A stretch of DNA of 64,000 nt, taken from the NCBI GenBank assembly GCA_012267385.1, contig JAAXGW010000026.1, positions 62,001 to 126,000 of the forward strand, written 5' to 3'. The position numbers were made by a program, and so were the translations under genes. Positions 18,799 to 27,507 of the stretch are shown in pieces; the first letter of the stretch is position 1, and each line of letters begins with the position of its first letter. The notes below the pieces were generated by a model. That model made no database searches. It saw only the letters and a program-made list of their open reading frames with translations, and was not told where the DNA came from. This DNA is from OMG group bacterium. Lineage in GTDB: Bacteria; Pseudomonadota; Gammaproteobacteria; Pseudomonadales; Azotimanducaceae.

Positions 18799-19095
18799 GT
18801 GGCATTGGGATACTTTCAAGTCTTGAGCAATTCTGACAAATCTGTACTCCATCAACAAGCACTGTGGCGTTCACGGCGAGGAATGCTCGAGCTAGACCTC
18901 CTATTTCGTCCGTTTGCAGAGGCTTGTTTTGAACAACTTTCATGCGAGCAAAAGCTAGCGTTTGTCGAACTGCTTGACCGCGATGACTTTGAACTATTGG
19001 ATTTATCACGGCAACCAGAAACGATCCCTCGTTATACGACGCTTATTCATATGGTTTTGCAGTTTCGAAAAACCGGTGAGATAGCCGACCCATAA
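18799..19095 (+). CDS. sdhE: Succinate dehydrogenase flavinylation factor SdhE
   Basis: Small helical protein that promotes covalent FAD attachment to succinate dehydrogenase and fumarate reductase. The RGxxE signature appears as SRRGMLELDLLFRPF, followed by the family's acidic helix FVELLDRDDFELLDL. The GTG at 18799 gives 98 residues; E. coli SdhE starts only about 14 residues before RRGM, so TTG 18823 is also plausible. It is divergent from ygfZ and convergent with nadB, which supplies another FAD enzyme. Confidence 0.9.
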   Translation: MALGYFQVLSNSDKSVLHQQALWRSRRGMLELDLLFRPFAEACFEQLSCEQKLAFVELLDRDDFELLDLSRQPETIPRYTTLIHMVLQFRKTGEIADP

Positions 19096-19111
19096 CCATC
19101 GCTCGTAACTA

Positions 19112-20710
19112 TTAAAACACATCAAGCGGATCCATACCTGGTCTGATGATACTAGGTGTTGCGGTAGCACTTGTTTCAGGATAGTCTTTATTGAAATGTA
19201 GACCACGTGATTCTTCTCGCCACCGAGCAGCTTTAACTATGAGTTCCGCGACCAAAATTAAGTTTCTGAGTTCCAACAAGTCACTGTTTACCTTAAACTT
19301 TGAGTAATACTCGTGCACTTCGCGTTTCAGCATATCTATTCGGCGAGCAGCTCGTTCTAGCCGCTGGTTAGTCCGCACAATACCGACATAATTCCACATA
19401 AATCCTCGTAGTTCCCCCCAGTCTTGCGAGAGGACTACATCTTCATCGGATTCTGTGACTTGGCTTTCGTCCCACTCTGGAATAGCGAAGTCCGTTTGCA
19501 TCAGAACAGTCCAATTCTTTTGAATGTGCTTCGCTGCAGCGTCGGCGAAAACAAAACACTCAAGTAGAGAGTTGCTCGCTAATCGATTTGCTCCGTGCAA
19601 TCCGGTACAAGCTGTCTCACCCACAGCATAGAGCCCCTCTATGTCGGTTAGCCCGTCGCGATCGACCAACACGCCGCCACACGTGTAGTGTGCAGCTGGA
19701 ACGATCGGAATCGGTACACGCGTCATATCGATTCCAACGCTCAGTAATTTCTCATAGATCGTCGGGAACCGTTCTTGAACATGGGTAGCGGAAAGTTGGC
19801 TGACATCCAGATACAGAGAGGGTACACCGAGACGTTTCATTTCGAAGTCAATCGCGCGTGCTACGACATCTCGAGAAGCCAGTTCCTCCCGTTCATCAAA
19901 TCGATGCATAAACGAATCACCGTTTGGTAAGATCAACTTTCCTCCTTCACCTCGCACCGATTCCGAAATCAAAAATGAAGTAGCACTCGGATGATACAGG
20001 CAGGTTGGGTGAAACTGATTGAATTCCATGTTCGAAATGCGACACCCGGCTCGCGCAGCGATCGCAATACCGTCACCGGTCGCTCCGGCCGGATTGCTGG
20101 TGTATTTGTAAACTTTTGAAGCACCACCAGTCGCGAGGACGACACATGGTATTGCTAAAGTCTCCACGACTTGTTGTCCTCGGTCGTAAACGTACATTCC
20201 GAGTACTTTGTTTTCTTGTTTACCGAGCTTTTTGCTGGTAATAAGATCGATAGCCACTCGGTTGACACGAACCTCGATGTTGGGATGCTCATTTACGTGG
20301 CGTACAAGAGTCGCGGCAATTGCATGGCCAGTTTCATCTGCAACGTGAAGCACTCGGGGAAAACTGTGAGCACCTTCACTGGCAAGCTGAAACCCATCAG
20401 TGGTCCGATCGAATGGCACACCGAGCTCAACAAGGCGCGCGACTACCTGATTGGCTTTACCCACTACCATGCGCACGATCTCCGGGTCACACAAGCCAAA
20501 TCCCGTATTTAAAGTGTCTTGAACGTGTGCATCCAGAGAGTCCCCTTTGTGAGTCACAGCCGCGACCCCGCCCTGAGCTTGAGTGGTAGAGCCAGCTTGA
20601 AGATCTTCCTTGGTAATCACCAGAACCCTGTGCGTATCTGCTAATTGAAGAGCAGCGGTGAGTCCAGCCGCACCGGCTCCGACAATTAAAACGTCTGCGT
20701 CAAAACTCAT
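19112..20710 (-). CDS. nadB: L-aspartate oxidase
   Basis: Flavoenzyme that oxidises L-aspartate to iminoaspartate, the first step of de novo NAD synthesis. The N-terminal dinucleotide fold DVLIVGAGAAGLTAALQLA, the STTQAQGGVAAV loop, MEFNQFHPTCLY and YTCGGVLVDRDGLTDIEGLYAVGETACTGLHGANRLASNS (split over the C-terminal half) are present, with a helical domain at the end. I chose ATG 20710 over a TTG 12 bp upstream. It is divergent from rpoE, a frequent gammaproteobacterial arrangement. Confidence 0.96.
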   Translation of the reverse strand: MSFDADVLIVGAGAAGLTAALQLADTHRVLVITKEDLQAGSTTQAQGGVAAVTHKGDSLDAHVQDTLNTGFGLCDPEIVRMVVGKANQVVARLVELGVPFDRTTDGFQLASEGAHSFPRVLHVADETGHAIAATLVRHVNEHPNIEVRVNRVAIDLITSKKLGKQENKVLGMYVYDRGQQVVETLAIPCVVLATGGASKVYKYTSNPAGATGDGIAIAARAGCRISNMEFNQFHPTCLYHPSATSFLISESVRGEGGKLILPNGDSFMHRFDEREELASRDVVARAIDFEMKRLGVPSLYLDVSQLSATHVQERFPTIYEKLLSVGIDMTRVPIPIVPAAHYTCGGVLVDRDGLTDIEGLYAVGETACTGLHGANRLASNSLLECFVFADAAAKHIQKNWTVLMQTDFAIPEWDESQVTESDEDVVLSQDWGELRGFMWNYVGIVRTNQRLERAARRIDMLKREVHEYYSKFKVNSDLLELRNLILVAELIVKAARWREESRGLHFNKDYPETSATATPSIIRPGMDPLDVF

Positions 20711-20781
20711 GTCTAGCAACAATAATTGGGACTGGGAACGCTATGAAACAAGTGTGTTTTTCTGAAATTTTCATACCTCAG

Positions 20782-20810
20782 GGAACTTTTTACCTTGTCC
20801 ACTAACAAAC
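20782..20810 (+). promoter_or_regulatory. Possible sigma-E autoregulatory promoter before rpoE
   Basis: GGAACTT at 20782-20788 matches the sigma-E -35 consensus exactly. Sixteen bases further on is ACAAA (20805-20809), a four-of-five match to a TCAAA-type -10. It points at rpoE, whose start is about 125 bp downstream. Sigma-E genes usually carry such an autoregulated promoter. Confidence 0.45.
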
Positions 20811-20934
20811 TGAGAATCAGCGAACGGTTGGTTAAGCGCACGAGTTGTTGAGGAGTGTTATGCTCTACAATATTTAAAAAAATTGACCAGTGGTCTGCTT
20901 GAGTCTCGCGGCCAATGATCAAAGGAACATTCAC

Positions 20935-21519
20935 TTGACAGTAAAGGAAGACACAGACGTCGTATTGGTGAAGCGAGTTCAAGCAGGCGACAACCGGGCG
21001 TTCGATTTGCTGTTCCATCGATATAAGCATCGGTTGCGGTCGGCTGTGAGTCGAATTTTAGATAACCGTGAAGACGTGGATGACGTAGTACAAGATGCGT
21101 TCGTTAAAGCTTATCGAGCACTACCAAAATTTCGAGGGGACAGTCAGTTTTTTACTTGGCTCTATCGTATTGCAACCAACACTGCAAAAAACCACCTAGT
21201 CGCGAAAGCGCGCAAGCATACAAATACCGACATCGATATATATGAAGAGACGGCTAGCAATGAATATACCCATCTTCAGGAAAATGAAAATCCAGAAAAT
21301 CTGTTGGAGTCCCGAGAGTTGGAACTTTTAATCAAGGAGACTGTCCAAAATTTAGAACCAGAACTACGAAGTGCGATTACGTTACGCGAACACGCAGGTC
21401 TGAGCTACGAACAGATCGCTCAGATCATGGATTGCCCGGTGGGTACCGTGCGTTCCCGAATATTTCGAGCACGGGCATCGGTGTCTGAGAAGATTCGCGA
21501 ACGTGAAAAAAGGTTCTAA
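20935..21519 (+). CDS. rpoE: RNA polymerase sigma-E factor
   Basis: ECF sigma factor that drives the outer-membrane stress response. Region 2 is seen in DNREDVDDVVQDAFVKAYRALPKFRGDSQFFTWLYRIATNTAKN, read in pieces, and region 4 in SYEQIAQIMDCPVGTVRSRIFRAR; both match RpoE/AlgU closely. I place the start at TTG 20935, with AGGA eight bases upstream and the N-terminus aligned with E. coli RpoE, giving 194 residues; the in-frame GTG at 20890 would add an uncharacteristic leader. It heads the rseA-rseB-rseC order. Confidence 0.95.
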   Translation: MTVKEDTDVVLVKRVQAGDNRAFDLLFHRYKHRLRSAVSRILDNREDVDDVVQDAFVKAYRALPKFRGDSQFFTWLYRIATNTAKNHLVAKARKHTNTDIDIYEETASNEYTHLQENENPENLLESRELELLIKETVQNLEPELRSAITLREHAGLSYEQIAQIMDCPVGTVRSRIFRARASVSEKIREREKRF

Positions 21520-21560
21520 CAAGTCATGAATAGTGAATTAACGCGGTGAAACGAAGGAGA

Positions 21561-21653
21561 ATGTCTGAAAGCACAATGATTTTTCGTATAAAATTGAGTG
21601 TTAACTTTTGGGTATCCCGAAGGGGCGTCCCAACAAGTGATGAGAAATCTTGA
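21561..21653 (+). other. Possible 30-codon upstream reading frame and hairpin before rseA
   Basis: An ATG at 21561 just after AAGGAG (only one base of spacing) opens a 30-codon frame whose TGA overlaps the rseA ATG as TGATG. Inside it, TTGGG (21608-21612) pairs with CCCAA (21629-21633), with CCC/GGG nested around GAA. It may couple or gate rseA translation; it may also be chance. Confidence 0.3.
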
Positions 21654-22264
21654 TGTCCGATTCTTTGAAAACATCCCTTTCTGCTTTTGTCGATGGAGAA
21701 GCTTCGACAGACGAGTCCTCGCAATTGTTGCAACAGTTATCCGAGGACGAAGATTTGCGAACAGAGTGGAAAAATTACCACTCGATCGCTGCTGTACTAA
21801 GAAATGAAGACGTCTCTAATTTGCAGTCGCCTACGGATTGGGATGCCCTTGCTGACGCGCTTCCTGCTAACGGTGATGTGCTTCCTTTCCGATCGCGAAG
21901 TCGGTTCAAGAATATGTTGGTCCATGGAGGTATTGGTGCCGCGCTCGCGGCATGCATCATGGTCGCGTTGTTTTTCATGTTCGCGAACGATTCTTCGGAG
22001 TCAGCTTCCAACGTAGCTAACACCGACACAACTGAGGACACTGTTTCTGAAGCAATCGCATATAGAGACAACGCGCAGCAGCCATCGCCCTTTGACGGAT
22101 CGTTCGAATCGAGTGGCCTCATGATACCCCCAGACATCCTTGAAGACATTCACCAAATGATGCTGGATGCGCTGTTCGCTCACGACATCAGTCTATCCGG
22201 TATAGAACAATCATTGATGCATGATGCGAACGTTTTGTCAAGGAACGTGTCAGAAGAGTTATGA
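21653..22264 (+). CDS. rseA: Anti-sigma-E factor RseA/MucA
   Basis: Inner-membrane anti-sigma factor that holds sigma-E and is degraded on envelope stress. The N-terminal cytoplasmic domain begins MSDSLKTSLSAFVDGEASTD, the RseA/MucA anti-sigma signature. One membrane segment lies at about residues 85-108 (GGIGAALAACIMVALFFMF), then a periplasmic part of about 95 residues. ATG 21653 is preferred to TTG 21650. Its stop overlaps the rseB start as ATGA. Confidence 0.92.
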   Translation: MSDSLKTSLSAFVDGEASTDESSQLLQQLSEDEDLRTEWKNYHSIAAVLRNEDVSNLQSPTDWDALADALPANGDVLPFRSRSRFKNMLVHGGIGAALAACIMVALFFMFANDSSESASNVANTDTTEDTVSEAIAYRDNAQQPSPFDGSFESSGLMIPPDILEDIHQMMLDALFAHDISLSGIEQSLMHDANVLSRNVSEEL

Positions 22265-23259
22265 CAGACTCAAAATACCGTTTCACACATCCCATTTGTT
22301 ACTGCATTGTCATTGCGGTTTGTGTGTTTGGAGTGCGTGGGGAAGAGCGTACCGCAACAGAGTGGGTTCAGGCAATGCACGAAGCACAAGCGAAGCGTAG
22401 CTTTGAAGGAATCCTAGACTATTGGAACGGTAGCGATATCATTTCGATCGAGTACAGTCAATATGTCATTGATGGGAAGGTCAAGGTCAAGGCTAAGCCC
22501 ATTAAAGGTCCAAAACGTGAGATTAATCGAACTGACGAAGGGCTGTCGATCAGTTTCTCTCCAGACGACGAACTTCGAGGATCCAGTAATGAATTAAGCG
22601 GCGATTCTCTTTCTAGACTGATTACTCCTGATGTTGCGACTCTCAGCGAATCCTACGACATCGACGAACTTTCCGACAGAATAATTGCAGATCGCACCGC
22701 GGTGGGAATTTCAATCATGCCCAAGCAAGCAGATCGGCACGGGTTCAAGATTTGGATCGACAAGTCGACCGCGTTGATGCTCCGTATGGAAATGTGTGAT
22801 TGTGACGACGCGCAACAACTAAAAATGTTGCAGTTTACCGAAATTAGGGTTTTGGAAGGATTAGATCCAGCACTTGCGAACGCTGACGATTCAGATGAAT
22901 CGGATCTTTCCGTAAGCATTGTGAATACAGACGAATCGGATGAATCCAACATTCAAGCTGGTTGGGAACCTAACTATATTCCGGACGGCTTCAAATTGTC
23001 GGCAACCAAGACTAAGGAAGGCGTGTTATTTCACCGTAAATATTCGGACGGAATGAATAGTTTCACGGTTCAGATTCGCCCGTTACCGGGAAACAAGAAA
23101 GTGGACAACATTCAACTAGAGACAATGGTCGGTCCAACGATTATTGCTTCACGCAATGCGAGTGGCTCCCGCGGGCGACCCCAGATCATCATCGTGGTCG
23201 GTGATTTGCCTCGCAGAACGATTTGGAAAATCTCCGAAGGGGTTAAGTTCGAACGATAG
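22261..23259 (+). CDS. rseB: Periplasmic regulator RseB/MucB
   Basis: Periplasmic protein that binds RseA/MucA and lipid or LPS signals to control release of sigma-E. A signal peptide (about 1-27) precedes the MucB/RseB domain: ATEWVQAMHEAQAKRSFEGIL near the start, a lipoprotein-carrier-like middle, and a C-terminal domain with WEPNYIPDGFKLSATK. A short Asp/Ser/Glu-rich linker (around residues 210-235) separates the two domains. It overlaps rseA by 4 nt. Confidence 0.93.
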   Translation: MTDSKYRFTHPICYCIVIAVCVFGVRGEERTATEWVQAMHEAQAKRSFEGILDYWNGSDIISIEYSQYVIDGKVKVKAKPIKGPKREINRTDEGLSISFSPDDELRGSSNELSGDSLSRLITPDVATLSESYDIDELSDRIIADRTAVGISIMPKQADRHGFKIWIDKSTALMLRMEMCDCDDAQQLKMLQFTEIRVLEGLDPALANADDSDESDLSVSIVNTDESDESNIQAGWEPNYIPDGFKLSATKTKEGVLFHRKYSDGMNSFTVQIRPLPGNKKVDNIQLETMVGPTIIASRNASGSRGRPQIIIVVGDLPRRTIWKISEGVKFER

Positions 23260-23273
23260 CTCGTGTTACAACG

Positions 23274-23642
23274 ATGATCGTAGCACGCGGTACCGTTATT
23301 GCTACCGAAAGCGGTAGTTCCCTGATTCGATTCGAGTACGCTAAGTGCGTTGGCTGCACGAACCAGTGTCCTCGTACTAAACGCAACGAATTCATCCATC
23401 CAGAACAGCTGACTAAAGGGTCCAACGTACTTCTAAATATACCTTCTTCCGGTCTATCCATTGCTTTGTTCATTCTGTTGGGAACACCGATGCTCGCATG
23501 TGTATTGAGTTTAGCTCTGACCAGATCAGTAGTTTGGGCTTGCGCGTCGATGGCAATTGCTCTTCTTGTAAATGTTGGGCTGTTTCGACGTTTCAGTCTC
23601 GCTGACTACCTGCTACGTCCTTCAATTCGTAGAATAAATTAG
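23274..23642 (+). CDS. rseC: RseC/MucC-family membrane protein
   Basis: Inner-membrane protein of the sigma-E operon, also linked to SoxR reduction. The 122-residue protein has the N-terminal beta domain ARGTVIATESGSSLIRFEY with a cysteine cluster CVGCTNQC, the GSNVLLNIP segment, then two membrane helices (about 62-82 and 86-106). It follows rseB by 14 bp. In MucABCD operons the protease gene mucD comes next; here it is replaced by the gene at 23727. Confidence 0.92.
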   Translation: MIVARGTVIATESGSSLIRFEYAKCVGCTNQCPRTKRNEFIHPEQLTKGSNVLLNIPSSGLSIALFILLGTPMLACVLSLALTRSVVWACASMAIALLVNVGLFRRFSLADYLLRPSIRRIN

Positions 23643-23726
23643 TTCTATACGTTGCTTGTGTCGGCGGATTACGTCGATCTAGACGTAAACAGTTCACCAG
23701 CGGACGACATTTCGGAGAAGTTAAGT

Positions 23727-24377
23727 ATGACAGATTGTGGAATTAAAAAGGCTAGCAAAGCCTTAGTACCACTTTTTCTTCTTTCGTTGACTTTTTGCGC
23801 GGCCTCTTCTTTCGCCACAAGCGGTGTATTGATATTTAGTAGTTGGGATACACAAGAAAAAGCGACAACTGATGCAGAGCGGATTTCTGGAATTTTGGAA
23901 CAGAAAGCGACGACGATGCAAGCTACGGTCAAGGATCGTAATGTTTATCGCGTTGTCGTTACCGTGGAGACTGACGAAGATCGTTCAGCATTGGTGCAAA
24001 CTGCCGAGGGGAAAGACTTAAAACCTTGGTTTTTGTCAACAGCAAAATTGACTGAGATGGAAGGAGCTACGGATGCAACGAATTCGACGCCGAATACCGA
24101 CGCGACGGGTGGGGCAACTTCTGGTGATCTAAAGGTCGTTTTAAGTGTCAACAACTCCGATCCTGAAGAGGTACTCAATTACCTTGACCAAGCAACTATT
24201 GATTCTACATTAGCTAAACTTGACGCAGTTAGGAAGCGTGCACAAGAACTCATTCCAGATTTTCAACCTCGAGCTAAAGAGTTGCTGCCTCCGCTTGACG
24301 AAGTTCCCAATATACCGCAAGCGGAACAAGACGAGGAAAGCGAGGAACAACCCGAGACTTCTTCTACTACAGAATAG
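23727..24377 (+). CDS. Exported protein with SPOR-like domain
   Basis: This 216-residue protein has a signal peptide (hydrophobic LVPLFLLSLTFCAASSFA) and then a segment GVLIFSSWDTQEKATTDAERISGILEQ...VYRVVVTVETDEDRSAL that resembles a SPOR domain, a fold that binds denuded septal peptidoglycan. A Thr/Ala/Asp-rich linker and an acidic Pro/Glu-rich tail follow. ATG 23727 has GGAG nine bases upstream; the longer frame to 23652 adds an unlikely leader. It is in the mucD position of the sigma-E operon, so it may belong to the same regulon. Confidence 0.65.
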   Translation: MTDCGIKKASKALVPLFLLSLTFCAASSFATSGVLIFSSWDTQEKATTDAERISGILEQKATTMQATVKDRNVYRVVVTVETDEDRSALVQTAEGKDLKPWFLSTAKLTEMEGATDATNSTPNTDATGGATSGDLKVVLSVNNSDPEEVLNYLDQATIDSTLAKLDAVRKRAQELIPDFQPRAKELLPPLDEVPNIPQAEQDEESEEQPETSSTTE

Positions 24378-24443
24378 TAGAGAACTTTAACCACGGTAAA
24401 CGGACCCAAACTCGGCTAGACACCACTTCTGTTTAGCTTCTTT

Positions 24444-24821
24444 TTACGTAATTTCGTAGGAACGAGTCAATACTTCTAGAAAGTGCCCATTTGGGTCGTA
24501 GAAGTAAAAGCCACGACCTCCATCACGGGTATTAATTTCGTTCGGTCGACTCTTCGCGGGGTCAGCCCAGTATTGCAATTGCTTGCCTTGAATTCTGGCG
24601 AAAATTTCATCGAACTCTTCTTCACTCACTTTGAAAGCAAAGTGTCGAGACTGAATTTCATCCTTAGTATCGACAAAGTCAATAGATAGTTCGCCTACTT
24701 GTACAATCGCAAAGTGTCCCCAGCAAACCGGTTCTGGAAGATTTAATATCTCGGCAAGAAATTGTGCAGTCTCTTCTTTATTGCGAGCACTGACTATAGT
24801 GTGATCGAGTATGACAGCCAT
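24444..24821 (-). CDS. VOC-family (glyoxalase/bleomycin-resistance-like) protein
   Basis: A 125-residue vicinal oxygen chelate protein with the usual paired beta-alpha-beta-beta-beta modules. It opens with ILDHTIVSARNKEETAQFLAEILNLP, and ends with GRGFYFYDPNGHFLEVLTRSY, the metal-ligand glutamate motif (FLEVLT). His7 and His60-region residues could complete a metal site. The substrate is unknown; relatives include dioxygenases and glyoxalases. It is convergent with the SPOR-like gene. Confidence 0.85.
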   Translation of the reverse strand: MAVILDHTIVSARNKEETAQFLAEILNLPEPVCWGHFAIVQVGELSIDFVDTKDEIQSRHFAFKVSEEEFDEIFARIQGKQLQYWADPAKSRPNEINTRDGGRGFYFYDPNGHFLEVLTRSYEIT

Positions 24822-25016
24822 TCAATAACATCTCCTTGATTGGTTTCAATCGTACACAAAAGAAATAGCAATCTTCAATAATTTCGGTGAATTCTGCGAA
24901 GTGAGTCATTTACACACAAGTTTCAGGTCCTTTCCGGTCCAATATTCAAACGATATAAGAATTAGTTTGATCAGGGACCGAGCTATGGTCGGAATTCCCA
25001 TCTGAGATCTAAAAAT

Positions 25017-25934
25017 TTGACACACTTTAAAGAAAAACTGCGGTTTATTAAAACAGCTCCTGATTGGAGCGACTCAATCTTTGATACATGCTCGGAACTA
25101 GCCGAACTTTTGGAACAGAATTCTTACAACTTTGCGTTCACGATGCCCAGCACGCCTCACTGTTATACGCTGAAAAGGACGTGGTCTAGCGAAGAAGCAT
25201 TCGTCGAAGCCTTGCGGAAACTGAGGGCTGTGGAACGTGTTGAGGAGTTTTTTAGAGGTTACTGGTATCGACGGTTCAATGCCAACGGTTACAAATATTG
25301 GACCATGGGTGCTAACCTTGACCATGTCCTAATCAATCGTGCCACTCATGCCGCTCAGTTCGATTCCTATACAGCGATAGCAGATTATTATGACCTTGGG
25401 TTTCACAAAAATCAGTCGGACGTCGAGCGAAGCAAACGGGTGTACGAGTTGTTGCCGATTCAACCTGACACTGAAATCCTGGATATCGGTTGTGGTACTG
25501 GAACGCTTGTAGACTTTCGTTTCAAGCACATCCAACCCGAGCGATATACTGGTATCGATCCTAGTCGGGGAATGCTGAGTGTCTTCGGGGACAAACACTC
25601 CGAATTCCGCGAACGACTGTGTCGTACCGCATTTGAGGACTACTGGCCGAAACGAACCAAGAAGTTCGATTTGATTGTAGCATTGTTCGGAGTGCCTTCG
25701 TACATTGGTGCCCCCGAATTCCTCTCCAAAAAAATCCAATGGTTTCTCAAACCTGGTGGATCGGCTTTTCTTATGTACAACAAACGTAAGCCCAAAGATA
25801 CAGATTTTTACCGTAATCTAGGTATGGAGATTCCCGATAACTACGGAGAAATCGTGAGTGATGAGTTCTGGGTCGGTCAGGACGGAGATGATCCCTCGTG
25901 GCTCATGCTCGTAGGTAACAAGCCGACACAATAA
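25017..25934 (+). CDS. Class I SAM-dependent methyltransferase
   Basis: A 305-residue protein whose C-terminal two-thirds is a Rossmann methyltransferase: motif I ILDIGCGTGTLVDF (about 152-165), the acidic GIDPSRGML and a motif IV-like FDLIVALFGVPSYI. The N-terminal 110 residues are separate, with a WYRRFNANGYKYW segment and no clear family. The start is TTG 25017 with a weak ribosome site; the frame has no ATG before residue 43. The substrate is unknown. It is isolated from its neighbours. Confidence 0.8.
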   Translation: MTHFKEKLRFIKTAPDWSDSIFDTCSELAELLEQNSYNFAFTMPSTPHCYTLKRTWSSEEAFVEALRKLRAVERVEEFFRGYWYRRFNANGYKYWTMGANLDHVLINRATHAAQFDSYTAIADYYDLGFHKNQSDVERSKRVYELLPIQPDTEILDIGCGTGTLVDFRFKHIQPERYTGIDPSRGMLSVFGDKHSEFRERLCRTAFEDYWPKRTKKFDLIVALFGVPSYIGAPEFLSKKIQWFLKPGGSAFLMYNKRKPKDTDFYRNLGMEIPDNYGEIVSDEFWVGQDGDDPSWLMLVGNKPTQ

Positions 25935-25996
25935 ACGGTGTCTTAGTTGATTTCAGTGCGTTTTGTGAGCGGTTTTAAACACATAGCTGTAAGTTT

Positions 25997-27037
25997 CTAA
26001 TCAGGGATTTCACTTAGCACTTCATTTGCGATTCGTTCGATCTGTGTTACAGCGCATTCTACGACTTTTGCGCGCTCTACACCGGTCAGTAATCGAATGG
26101 GAATCCACACATTATTACCCTCCTGTCGCGCATAATTGAACACCGTTGGAATTGTCCGGAAATGATTGACGTTAAGTCTATGTCCTCTAATCCGACACCA
26201 TAGAGGTGATATTCCTACATCTCGCCATCTTTTGAGATGATGACCAAGCCATGCGTCAAATTTTTCTCCCGAATGGATGCGAAGAAAATGACCTGTAGCG
26301 TAGGTCGACGATGAAAACGCCAATCCATTAGTGTCGGCCTTGTCAATATTTTTGAGTCCCCTGATAATGTCCGTGATCAAGTCAATGTAATTGATCAAAC
26401 GACTTGGTAGTTCCTGATTGTTAGTTTCATCGTCATGGAGTGGCAGAAAAGCTTCTAAATTCATGCTATCTGTCAGTCCCCGCAATTGCAGAATGTCCTT
26501 GGCGACCGCATCCATACCTTCAGAATTCGCGACATCTAACAGTTGCTTCAAAACAAGTTTCCAACTCACCACCATCAAAAGTTTGCGATCCACGGATGCT
26601 TGGCGTAATTCACTACCTTCACTCGGTTCCGCATCCCATTCGAATCGATCTTCGTCACATCGATCCTTAAGTTCGTCCCACACAGTCGGAACACGCTGAG
26701 CAGGAACAATAAAAATGAGAGCAGACGAATATTCATTTGAAAGCTTTCTCAAATAGACCACAGGTTGTGCCTCAGTGAGGCCAGCCCAGAATTTATTCTC
26801 AACAAAGACCCTTAAACGACCTGCTTGGTCATAAATAGTTAGGTCCGGTTGACCATCTTCAATACCCTGTTCGGCATCCACACGACCAGGTTCAAACTGC
26901 AATCGCTCAGTTCTAATTAGGTCAATTAAAGACCGTACGAGTTTTGGGCTCTTATTCAGAATGTAAGTCAGTGCTTGAGTTGCCGCAGGCTCGTTTTGTT
27001 GTGGACCGCCACGAACGACATGTGCTAGAACACTCAT
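25997..27037 (-). CDS. PD-(D/E)XK-superfamily nuclease-like protein
   Basis: A 346-residue protein with the restriction-endonuclease-like core: GQPDLTIYDQAGRLRVFVENKFWAG supplies the Asp (QPD) and the E-x-K (ENK) of the PD-(D/E)XK site, followed by the LIFIVPAQR strand. The C-terminal half has no known domain. I chose ATG 27037 (MSVLAHVV); the TTG at 27094 adds a hydrophobic leader. There is no methylase, helicase or integrase nearby. It could be a solitary defence or repair nuclease. Confidence 0.7.
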   Translation of the reverse strand: MSVLAHVVRGGPQQNEPAATQALTYILNKSPKLVRSLIDLIRTERLQFEPGRVDAEQGIEDGQPDLTIYDQAGRLRVFVENKFWAGLTEAQPVVYLRKLSNEYSSALIFIVPAQRVPTVWDELKDRCDEDRFEWDAEPSEGSELRQASVDRKLLMVVSWKLVLKQLLDVANSEGMDAVAKDILQLRGLTDSMNLEAFLPLHDDETNNQELPSRLINYIDLITDIIRGLKNIDKADTNGLAFSSSTYATGHFLRIHSGEKFDAWLGHHLKRWRDVGISPLWCRIRGHRLNVNHFRTIPTVFNYARQEGNNVWIPIRLLTGVERAKVVECAVTQIERIANEVLSEIPD

Positions 27038-27507
27038 GTATTTTTCCAAGAAGTTGTCAATAAAGAAAGTAAAAACCAAGATTGGCGTAACCAACTGAGA
27101 ATGCTCTTAATGGGTGCAACGAGCAATTTAGGAATAGATTGGAAAGACGGAGATCTACTGTTGGTTTCTTTGACGATTGGAAAGCCGCCTGATCAAATCA
27201 GATATGGTTGGAGCGAAAAATTTTGCATACTGGCCCCGCGCGCGAATCACTAAACACATTCAATATCGGAGTTGTTGGGATCCTTCAATCGCTTCACTAG
27301 ACCCAAGTGCAATTGCTTAAATACTCGGAATCGACGTGTAATAGCTGTTTTGGGACACTCAGGAGAATCATGGTTAGCATGGTGTTGGTTTTCGACACTT
27401 AAAATCTCTCACAAACGAGTATCAAACACAAGATGGCCTAAATTCTGATTAGAGGTTGGGCTGTTCTCATCTTCTTATTCACCTTTTCATTTGTACGAAA
27501 TTAAAAA
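27038..27507. other. Gene-free stretch of about 470 bp
   Basis: It holds the divergent promoters of the PD-(D/E)XK gene and the M32 carboxypeptidase. The only reading frame is short, about 48 codons from ATG 27117 to TAA near 27253, with no ribosome site or recognisable motif. I see no tRNA, repeat or clear promoter hexamer pair. Confidence 0.6.
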
